From an uncultured Lachnospiraceae bacterium (lineage in GTDB: Bacteria > Bacillota > Clostridia > Lachnospirales > Lachnospiraceae): DNA of 7,032 nt. Each line of letters begins with the position of its first letter. Within the stretch, counting starts at the first letter, position 1. Positions 1 to 4,922 of this stretch are shown piece by piece. The stretch covers positions 1 through 7,032 of the forward strand of contig CADCRB010000242.1 of the NCBI GenBank assembly GCA_902803745.1. Reading direction: 5' to 3'. A program made the translations under genes and the position numbers. A model generated the notes under the pieces. It searched no databases and was not told where the DNA came from. It saw only the letters and a program-made list of their open reading frames with translations.

Positions 1-68
1 CAACGGGATTCGAACCCACGACACCAGGCGTCGGAGGCCTGTGCTCTATCCAGCTGAGCTATGGACGC
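1..68 (-). tRNA. tRNA-Arg (anticodon CCG), 3' end cut by window edge
   Basis: Read on the minus strand this is a tRNA cloverleaf starting with acceptor strand GCGTCCA at 68. A D-arm with stem GCTC/GAGC and an A-box-like TAGCTCAGCTGGA follows. The five-pair anticodon stem CAGGC/GCCTG encloses loop CTCCGAC, giving anticodon CCG, which reads the arginine codon CGG. The variable loop is short and the T-loop is TTCGAAT. The T-stem ends in two G-U wobbles. The 3' acceptor strand begins (TG) and then leaves the window, so CCA encoding cannot be judged. A good promoter lies about 50 bases upstream. Confidence 0.95.
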
Positions 69-116
69 ATGGATTGCCGCGAAAAAAAACTGCCTTCCTC
101 ACCGCATACGGGTAAT

Positions 117-145
117 ATATTAACATAACGTGTCAAACGAGTCAA
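117..145 (-). promoter_or_regulatory. Promoter of tRNA-Arg
   Basis: On the minus strand a TTGACT -35 box (140-145) is separated by exactly 17 bases from a TAATAT -10 box (117-122). Each box is one or two bases off the sigma-A consensus. Transcription should start near 110, about 42 bases before the mature tRNA 5' end at 68. The position fits an independently transcribed tRNA gene, downstream of the DUF5688 gene and of the long inverted repeat at 184-250. Confidence 0.7.
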
Positions 146-183
146 TTTCAGGCGGTTTTCCAGATTTTCCAAAGGCCGCAGAA

Positions 184-250
184 TGTATGACGGTCTGATG
201 CCATATTGCTGTCATGTGCAGCAAAGATCAGGCATCCAGACCGTCATACA
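184..250. repeat. Long imperfect inverted repeat (stem-loop) after the DUF5688 gene
   Basis: The arm at 184-202 pairs with 231-250: fourteen consecutive pairs, one unpaired base (236 or 237), then five more pairs. Inside the loop a second hairpin forms from TTGCTG (206-211) and CAGCAA (219-224). On the minus strand it begins 11 bases after the stop codon of the DUF5688 gene, where a terminator would be expected. No run of T follows on either strand, so it is not a canonical intrinsic terminator. It could be an atypical terminator, a 3'-end stabilising or processing hairpin, or a REP- or MITE-like palindromic element. Confidence 0.75.
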
Positions 251-261
251 CAAATTTACCG

Positions 262-1176
262 TCAGGCTGTTGCGGCTTTGCTCCTGACACCGGCTGATGC
301 AATGATCAGTTTTTCTGACTCCCTGAGGTATTCATAAAGGGAATAGGAAAGGATCTCCTCCTTCGCCACCTGGGTATCGTTCACCTCCGCCACCATCCGT
401 GTCAGATCATCGGCATCCATTACCGCATCCTTAGGGATCACGATCACCTCATGTATGGATGAAGGAAGGATATACAGATCACTTCCAAGTTCATCCGCAG
501 CCCTTTTAAGGACTCCGTCGTAAAACATCACGGCAGCTCCGTTCACCCTGTCCTTATTGGAAAGCACAAACATAGGCACTCCGCATTCCCCGTCATCTTC
601 GAAGCCTCCAAGCTCTGAGACAATATCCTTCATATTCCGTATATCGCAGGGGAGGATAGCCGGAGTATTTCTGATCGCATATTCGTTTATCTCAGCCATA
701 TCCTTCCCCCACAATTTAAGGTGTTCATTCCTTATCATCACAGATGAAAAGCTGCCCTTAAAATTCCCCATATATACACAGTAGATAAGTGCAAGATCGA
801 GGTTAAGGCTGCAGGGAACCTGAGCCAGCAGCGACGCGTTCTCGGCTGCATTCACTGTCTTAAAGAATATCCTGTCCTTCACCCACTCAAAGTCTACGAA
901 ATTCCCGGCTTCGACCTCCGGTCCTTTCCTGTTTTGCGAATAGATCCGTATTATTTCGTTTATGATATCCTCTATATCTCTTCCATCGCAGTAATCCGTG
1001 TAGAATTCATCCATATAGATGGTAGGTGCTATGCTGTGATCATTCTCGCGTATGGATATACCTTTATGAACGACAGAATTATTCTTGAGCGCCTCATATA
1101 CGGATACCGAAAACTCTGTCCCGCATATCTCTGAAAGCCTTGACCTTACCAGTTCATTAAAATCATCATAACTCAT
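262..1176 (-). CDS. DUF5688 family protein, function unknown
   Basis: A 304-residue, apparently soluble cytoplasmic protein with no signal peptide or membrane segment. I recognise the DUF5688 pattern seen in many Lachnospiraceae proteins. An N-terminal segment has KNN (31-33), then HKGISIRE (37-44), then the family hallmark APTIYMDEFYTDY (50-62) followed by a helical stretch around DIEDIINEIIRIY. The C-terminal part contains VNDTQVAKEEILSYSLYEYLRE, another region that recurs in the family. No catalytic motif is evident and no function is established as far as I know. The ATG is well supported: AGGAGGA lies at 1184-1190 with a seven-base spacer, and the stop is TGA. It stands alone between the efp terminator and a tRNA gene, with a roughly 170-base upstream region that can fold. 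Such proteins often occur as several scattered paralogues per genome (recollection, not checked). Family assignment is fairly sure; role unknown. Confidence 0.8.
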   Translation of the reverse strand: MSYDDFNELVRSRLSEICGTEFSVSVYEALKNNSVVHKGISIRENDHSIAPTIYMDEFYTDYCDGRDIEDIINEIIRIYSQNRKGPEVEAGNFVDFEWVKDRIFFKTVNAAENASLLAQVPCSLNLDLALIYCVYMGNFKGSFSSVMIRNEHLKLWGKDMAEINEYAIRNTPAILPCDIRNMKDIVSELGGFEDDGECGVPMFVLSNKDRVNGAAVMFYDGVLKRAADELGSDLYILPSSIHEVIVIPKDAVMDADDLTRMVAEVNDTQVAKEEILSYSLYEYLRESEKLIIASAGVRSKAATA

Positions 1177-1225
1177 TATTTTGTCCTCCTGTAATATCGT
1201 AAACTGAATATCCCGATACGTTAGA

Positions 1226-1278
1226 CAGCATCCTGAGGTTTAAAGCGCAGGCACTTCCCCTCAGGACAAAGACTGCTG
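1226..1278 (-). other. Foldable leader upstream of the DUF5688 gene
   Basis: Between the efp terminator and the DUF5688 start lie about 170 non-coding bases. They contain an eight-base perfect inverted repeat, TCCTGAGG (1231-1238) with CCTCAGGA (1259-1266). It is extended by five more pairs, CAGCA (1226-1230) with TGCTG (1274-1278), across a seven-base bulge at 1267-1273. The structure ends about 40 bases before the ribosome binding site and has no T-run. A TTGACC box lies upstream at about 1330 but has only a poor -10 partner (TACCCA), so I do not call a promoter. It may be a 5' UTR structure; it matches no riboswitch family I know. Confidence 0.4.
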
Positions 1279-1343
1279 ATAAAGCGAATCCATAAACAGT
1301 GCACCGATGGGTATGAAAGAATTAAACGGGGGTCAAAAACAGA

Positions 1344-1387
1344 AATAAAAAAGAGGAAAGAAAACGGGGACACCACTGCGTCCCCGT
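1344..1387 (-). terminator. Intrinsic terminator after efp
   Basis: On the minus strand an eight-pair GC-rich stem, ACGGGGAC (1380-1387) with GTCCCCGT (1364-1371), encloses an eight-base loop. It is followed by a T-rich tail (TTTTCTTTCCTCTTTTTT). It begins about 30 bases after the efp stop codon, so efp transcription should end here, separating it from the DUF5688 gene. Confidence 0.85.
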
Positions 1388-1416
1388 AACAGATAATCCA
1401 AGATCAGTATCCTTGA

Positions 1417-1974
1417 TCAAACTCTGGACAGATATTCTCCTGTCCTCGTGTCTATCTTAAGCTTGTCTCCGATATTCACAAAAAGAGGAACCATAACCTG
1501 CGCTCCTGTCTCCACCGTAGCAGGCTTTGAAGCGCCGGTAGCCGTATCGCCCTTAAGTCCGGGCTCTGTCTCGGTCACCTCAAGCTCAACAAAGAGAGGC
1601 GGCTCTACCGAAAAAACGCTTCCCTTATATGAGCAGATCTTGCAGCTGTCATTCTCTTTAACGAATTTCATGGCATCTCCTATTATATCTTTGTTGATGC
1701 CGATCTGTTCGTAGCTCTCAGGATCCATAAAGTTATAAATATCGCCATCGCTGTAAAGGTATTGCATATCCTTCCTGTCGATATGCGCCGTCTCAAACTT
1801 CTCCGTAGGACGGAACGTTCTCTCTACAACACCTGAATTGATAACATCCTTGAGCTTCGTGCGGACAAAAGCCGCGCCCTTTCCGGGCTTAACATGCTGG
1901 AACTCTACTATCTGATAGACTGTACCATCTATTTCCAGGGTAACACCATTTTTAAATTCACCAGCCGATATCAT
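1417..1974 (-). CDS. efp: Translation elongation factor P
   Basis: EF-P binds the ribosome between the P and E sites and relieves stalling at consecutive prolines. The 185-residue length is standard for the family. It has the three expected parts: an N-terminal KOW-like domain beginning MISAGEFKNG, a middle OB domain, and a C-terminal OB domain with the signature around GDKLKIDTRTGEYLSRV. The loop tip KPGKGAA places Lys32 where EF-P carries its modified lysine. Epm-type lysylation or the Bacillus-type aminopentanol pathway are known options; no modification gene lies in this window. The ATG has AGGAGG at 1985-1990, ten bases upstream; the stop is TGA. It has its own consensus promoter in the preceding aroQ end and a terminator behind it. 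The aroQ-efp neighbourhood resembles that of Bacillus subtilis (yqhS, yqhT, efp) but lacks the peptidase gene between them. Confidence 0.98.
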   Translation of the reverse strand: MISAGEFKNGVTLEIDGTVYQIVEFQHVKPGKGAAFVRTKLKDVINSGVVERTFRPTEKFETAHIDRKDMQYLYSDGDIYNFMDPESYEQIGINKDIIGDAMKFVKENDSCKICSYKGSVFSVEPPLFVELEVTETEPGLKGDTATGASKPATVETGAQVMVPLFVNIGDKLKIDTRTGEYLSRV

Positions 1975-2110
1975 CCCAAATCTTCCTCCTCATAAAAAGC
2001 GACAGTCCTCTCCTGCCGACCTCTGATCATCCGAGAATAAAATCTCCACGGAATCAAACCTCAAGTCAGCGGATCCCCTGTCAATTGTCTAAGACATAAA
2101 TGCGAGTCAT

Positions 2111-2139
2111 ATTATAAACCACCCTCCGGCTTACGTCAA
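2111..2139 (-). promoter_or_regulatory. Promoter of efp
   Basis: On the minus strand TTGACG (2134-2139) and a perfect TATAAT (2111-2116) are separated by exactly 17 bases, close to the sigma-A consensus. The -35 box is formed by the last sense codons of aroQ, just before its TAA at 2131-2133. Transcription should start near 2104, giving efp a leader of about 130 bases in which I found no convincing structure. No terminator separates aroQ from efp, so some read-through from the aro genes is also likely. Confidence 0.8.
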
Positions 2140-2565
2140 ACCCATAATATAATCCATCGCCTCAAGGTATCCCTTAAGCCCATGCCCTACTATCTGGGCA
2201 TTGCACGCCGGAGCAGTAACTGAGGTCCTGCGGAATTCATCTCTTGAATTGATATCTGAGATATGCACCTCGACCATGGGTATCGTATCATAGGATCCGA
2301 GAGCATCATACAGAGCGTAGGAATAATGGGTCAGCGCGCCGGGATTAATGACTATGCCGCCCGTACCGTCTGAATAAGCCTACTGAATACGGTCTATAAG
2401 GTCACCCTCATGATTGCTCTGATAGCATTCAGCCTCAATACCGAGCTCCTCTGCCCTTTCCTTTATCATACCGACAAGATGATCATAATCTTCGCTGCCA
2501 TAGACAGCCTTATCCCTTATTCCTAAAAAATTAAGATTAGGACCGTTTATCACCAATATCTTCAA
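2131..2565 (-). pseudogene. aroQ: Type II 3-dehydroquinate dehydratase, interrupted by an in-frame TAG
   Basis: The product dehydrates 3-dehydroquinate to 3-dehydroshikimate, the third step of the shikimate pathway, as a cytosolic dodecamer. The full frame is 144 codons plus TAA, normal for the family. Codons 1-61 hold INGPNLNFLG (6-15), catalytic Arg17 and Tyr22, and SNHEG (50-54). Codon 62 is TAG (2380-2382). The same frame then continues intact with GIVINPGALTH (Asn74, His80), VEVHIS (Glu99, His101) and Arg108/Arg112, matching active-site positions known in the family. Terminated at TAG, the 61-residue fragment would lack most of the active site. The residue expected there is probably Glu or Gln, one base change from TAG. 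No in-frame restart is obvious. The TTG start overlaps the aroK stop (TTGA) and has GGAGGAG eight bases upstream. Identity is sure; whether the gene is dead, read through, or misread is open. Confidence 0.85.
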
Positions 2566-3071
2566 AGTCCCGACTCCTCCAATATCCTTTCGCATATCCT
2601 GTCAATATCATCCCAGGATACATCTATGATAATATCAGCAAGATCCAGATAGTATTTCCCACGCTCTTCAAGCAGCGATGACACTCTCCTGCCAAGATCA
2701 TAGCCGTCAAGCATCGGCCGGCCCTCCGCTTCCTTTTCAAGCCTGCTTATAAGCACCTCCGGCTCCGCCTTAAGATATACTACCTTTCCAAGCTTCTTTA
2801 TTATCTCCGCATTTGCAGCTCTTACAGGCATGCCACCGCCAAGTGAGATGACCGCATTTCCCTCTGAAAGATACAGTCCATACAGCATGGATGTCTCCAT
2901 CTGCCTGAAGGCTTCTTCTCCTGAGGAAGAAAAAATATCAGCAACAGAGCACCCCTGTCTTTCTTCTATTTCCCTGTCAGTATCTATAAATGGAATTCCA
3001 AGCTTAGAAGCAAGCCTCTCTCCGACGGCTGATTTGCCGCTTCCCATAAAGCCTTCAAGAATTAAGCTCAT
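2562..3071 (-). CDS. aroK: Shikimate kinase
   Basis: Phosphorylates shikimate to shikimate 3-phosphate with ATP, the fifth step of the shikimate pathway, in the cytoplasm. The 169-residue protein is of normal length. It shows the Walker A loop GFMGSGKSAVG (7-17) and the shikimate-binding D30-T-D32. FRQME includes substrate-binding Arg56, and GGG lies at 78-80. The lid is GRP at 117-119, and R137 and Y141 form the late R-x(3)-Y adenine-binding segment. I chose the ATG at 3071, which starts right at MSLILEGFMG with AGGA eight bases upstream. An upstream in-frame TTG at 3089 adds six residues but has only two bases between it and its GGAGGAAG. The gene overlaps the end of aroE by 17 bases, and its TGA overlaps the TTG of aroQ, implying translational coupling. 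Confidence 0.96.
   Translation of the reverse strand: MSLILEGFMGSGKSAVGERLASKLGIPFIDTDREIEERQGCSVADIFSSSGEEAFRQMETSMLYGLYLSEGNAVISLGGGMPVRAANAEIIKKLGKVVYLKAEPEVLISRLEKEAEGRPMLDGYDLGRRVSSLLEERGKYYLDLADIIIDVSWDDIDRICERILEESGL
2574..2580 (-). promoter_or_regulatory. Ribosome binding site that sets the aroQ TTG start
   Basis: GGAGGAG on the minus strand lies inside the end of aroK, eight bases before the TTG at 2563-2565. The TTG is the first codon of the family's N-terminal sequence (KILVINGPN follows). No ATG is available at this position, so this site decides the start. Confidence 0.7.
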
Positions 3072-3894
3072 TATAGAGTTCCTCAGCAACTTCCTCCGGA
3101 ACCTCTTTTCTCATGAAGAACTCATAGGAAGAAACTGCCTGATAGACCAGCATCCTGAGACCGTTGTATGCCCTGCCTCCATGAGAGACTACTTTTTTCA
3201 TAAATGCAGTCTCCTTAGGCTTATATATAAGATCCACGGCGGATTCGATAAGATCATAAAATCCCTCATCATCTATCACGCAGGCATCATCATCAGGCGA
3301 TAATCCCACAGAAGTACACTGGATACAGGTATATTTTCCCTTTGGTATGCTTTCCCAGTCGTCAAAACCGCTGATGGTGACATTGTCCGTTCCTGCGAAT
3401 ATCTTTTGAGCCTTCCCTATGCTTCGGTTAAGAATATAAATATGATCTGCCCTAAGTTTTTTTAGGGAATGAACCACAGCCTTCGCGGTGCCTCCCGCTC
3501 CAAGGACTATGACGCTTTTACCGTTGACCTGTATGTCAAGCTTGTCCAGCTCCCTGATAAAGCCCGAGAAATCAGTATTATATCCCCTGTAGCCTCCTCT
3601 GATGCGGGCAAGGGTATTAACTGCGCCTATATCAAGGGCTGCGTCATCAAGCTCAGTCACGTATTGCATGACCTCCACCTTATGGGGCACTGTTACATTC
3701 AAGCCCTCCATGCCAAGCGCATATGCCCCTTCCACTGCCTCCTCAAGATGTCTTCCGTCCACCCGGAAAGGCACATATACTACATTGTCTCCCAGCTTTT
3801 CAGCCAGCAGATTATGTATTGACGGACTCTCAGTATGCTCAACAGGATCCCCGATAAGTCCCAGCACCTTTGTTCTTCCGTTTATTTCCTTCAT
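3055..3894 (-). CDS. aroE: Shikimate 5-dehydrogenase (NADP-dependent)
   Basis: Reversibly reduces 3-dehydroshikimate to shikimate with NADPH, the fourth step of the shikimate pathway. The 279-residue protein shows the full family pattern. The substrate-binding N-terminus is GLIGDPVEHTESPSIHN (12-28), with Thr21 in place of the more common first serine. NVTVPHK (66-72) carries catalytic Lys72. GAVNT lies at 90-94 and NTDFSGF at 106-112 with catalytic Asp108. The Rossmann nucleotide loop is GAGGTAKA (132-139). NRS at 156-158 is the usual NADP-specificity segment. QAVSSYEFF near the C-terminus supplies the conserved glutamine. Its ATG overlaps the yqeG stop as ATGA, and AAGGAG (3900-3905) lies five bases upstream. 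It ends in TGA inside the start of aroK. The tight overlaps place it in one transcript with yqeG, aroK and aroQ. Confidence 0.97.
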   Translation of the reverse strand: MKEINGRTKVLGLIGDPVEHTESPSIHNLLAEKLGDNVVYVPFRVDGRHLEEAVEGAYALGMEGLNVTVPHKVEVMQYVTELDDAALDIGAVNTLARIRGGYRGYNTDFSGFIRELDKLDIQVNGKSVIVLGAGGTAKAVVHSLKKLRADHIYILNRSIGKAQKIFAGTDNVTISGFDDWESIPKGKYTCIQCTSVGLSPDDDACVIDDEGFYDLIESAVDLIYKPKETAFMKKVVSHGGRAYNGLRMLVYQAVSSYEFFMRKEVPEEVAEELYNELNS

Positions 3895-4406
3895 AGAAGC
3901 TCCTTTACCCCTGTTTTTCGGTGAAATAATATGTAAATAACCTTGATGACAGTCTCCGGTATCCGCTTAAAATGTATCTGTATCTCCTCATGGAATGCGA
4001 TCTTTTTTACCATTATGCTTTTGAGTCCGGCATTATTTGCTCCCCAGATATCAGTTATAAGCTGGTCGCCAACGCAGAAAGTATCCTTCACGCTGCTGCC
4101 CATCTTTTCCATAGCTCTGAAATAGCCGTCAGCTCTGGGCTTCCCGGCTTTATATACATATTCACATCCCACTGCTTCCGAAAAAAGCCTGACTCTTGGC
4201 TCCTTATTATTGGATACCACGGCGGTCTTAAAGCCTATATCCGAAAGCTCCTTAAATAAAGCAACCGCTTTAGGTGTAGCAGGCTCGTTATGCTCCACAA
4301 GAGTATTGTCTATATCAAATATTATACCACGATATCCCTTATCCCATAGATATTTATAATCAATGCTGTAGGTATCGCCGCTTAAAGCATATGGAAATAT
4401 ACGCAT
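3891..4406 (-). CDS. yqeG: YqeG family HAD-IIIA phosphatase
   Basis: A 171-residue HAD-superfamily protein of the YqeG type, a conserved Firmicute family whose natural substrate is not firmly established. Motif I is FDIDNTLV (30-37) with the nucleophile Asp31 and acid/base Asp33. VVSNN follows as motif II, then AGKPRADG with the motif III lysine, then GDQLITDIWGANNAG as motif IV with its acidic residues. The C-terminal tail is basic and hydrophobic. The N-terminus fits the family, with SIDYKYLWDKGYRGI just before motif I. The ribosome binding site is weak (GAGAG), and the ATG comes nine bases after the U-tract of the nrdR terminator. In Bacillus subtilis yqeG lies near aroE with yqeH between; here yqeH is absent and the stop overlaps the aroE start. 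Confidence 0.92.
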   Translation of the reverse strand: MRIFPYALSGDTYSIDYKYLWDKGYRGIIFDIDNTLVEHNEPATPKAVALFKELSDIGFKTAVVSNNKEPRVRLFSEAVGCEYVYKAGKPRADGYFRAMEKMGSSVKDTFCVGDQLITDIWGANNAGLKSIMVKKIAFHEEIQIHFKRIPETVIKVIYILFHRKTGVKELL

Positions 4407-4415
4407 CTTTCTCTC

Positions 4416-4443
4416 AAAAAAAGCCCTGCATACGCAGGGCTTT
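4416..4443 (-). terminator. Intrinsic terminator between nrdR and yqeG
   Basis: On the minus strand AAAGCCCTGC (4434-4443) pairs perfectly with GCAGGGCTTT (4420-4429) over ten base pairs around a four-base GTAT loop. A run of seven T follows (4416-4422). It begins five bases after the nrdR stop and should end the ftsZ-nrdR transcript. The yqeG start codon follows after only nine bases, leaving no room for a separate promoter between them. Confidence 0.9.
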
Positions 4444-4448
4444 GGTAA

Positions 4449-4904
4449 TCACGAATTATTAAGCACTTTCTTCAGCTCATCCACAAAGGTATTTACATCC
4501 TTAAACTCTCTGTAGACCGAGGCAAAACGTACATAGGCCACTGCATCCAGATCCTTAAGCTTATTCATGATAAGCTCTCCTATGACCGAGCTGCCTATCT
4601 CACGTTCCTCAAGCTCATATATCTCTTTTTCGACCTCGTCAATCATAAGTCCTATCTTCTCGGCCGATACCGGACGCTTATGACAGGCACGCAAAATGCC
4701 GCGCTCCATCTTCTCCCTGTCATATGTCTCCCTGTTGTTATCTTTCTTTATCACTATAAGAGGTATGGTCTCAACCTTCTCATAGGTAGTAAATCTCTTG
4801 CCGCATTCATCGCAGACTCTTCTGCGTCTTATCGAATTATTCTCCTCGGCAGGTCTTGAATCTATAACTCTGATGTTTTCATGGCCGCAAAAAGGACACC
4901 TCAT
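4449..4904 (-). CDS. nrdR: Transcriptional repressor NrdR
   Basis: NrdR senses ATP/dATP through an ATP-cone domain and represses ribonucleotide reductase genes when dATP is high. The 151-residue length is typical. A zinc ribbon occupies residues 1-45, with ligands Cys3, Cys6, Cys31 and Cys34 and the signature MRCPFCGHENIRVIDSRP. The RRRRVC segment (26-31) precedes the second cysteine pair. The ATP-cone follows from about residue 46 (PLIVIKKDNNRETYDREKM onward) to about 136, including the AYVRFASVYREF segment. The ATG has GAGGGTGAG close upstream and lies 18 bases after the ftsZ stop, so the two genes are probably co-transcribed. I saw no NrdR-box-like pair in the window, and no reductase gene is present, so its targets lie elsewhere. 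Confidence 0.98.
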   Translation of the reverse strand: MRCPFCGHENIRVIDSRPAEENNSIRRRRVCDECGKRFTTYEKVETIPLIVIKKDNNRETYDREKMERGILRACHKRPVSAEKIGLMIDEVEKEIYELEEREIGSSVIGELIMNKLKDLDAVAYVRFASVYREFKDVNTFVDELKKVLNNS

Positions 4905-4922
4905 AATCTCACCCTCGCAATC

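Noticed and set aside
82..89. Eight-T run on the minus strand as a terminator
   Set aside because: No stable hairpin precedes it, and it lies between the tRNA promoter and the tRNA, where termination would be pointless.
2380..2382. Genome-wide reassignment of TAG to an amino acid
   Set aside because: The ftsQ frame ends in TAG (6358-6360) just where the family should end, and read-through there would add about 18 unrelated residues. The other genes stop with TGA or TAA, so the sample is small, but nothing supports recoding.
3072..3089. Upstream TTG start for aroK
   Set aside because: Its only ribosome-site-like sequence is two bases away, and the six extra residues do not belong to the kinase fold. 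The ATG at 3071 fits the family start.
2830..3303. Plus-strand frame opposite aroK and aroE
   Set aside because: It covers the sense coding regions of two well-conserved enzymes and encodes no recognisable family.
4456..4486. Promoter at the 3' end of nrdR for yqeG
   Set aside because: TTGTGG and TTAATA are 18 bases apart and both poor matches, so it is mentioned only as a possibility in the terminator finding.
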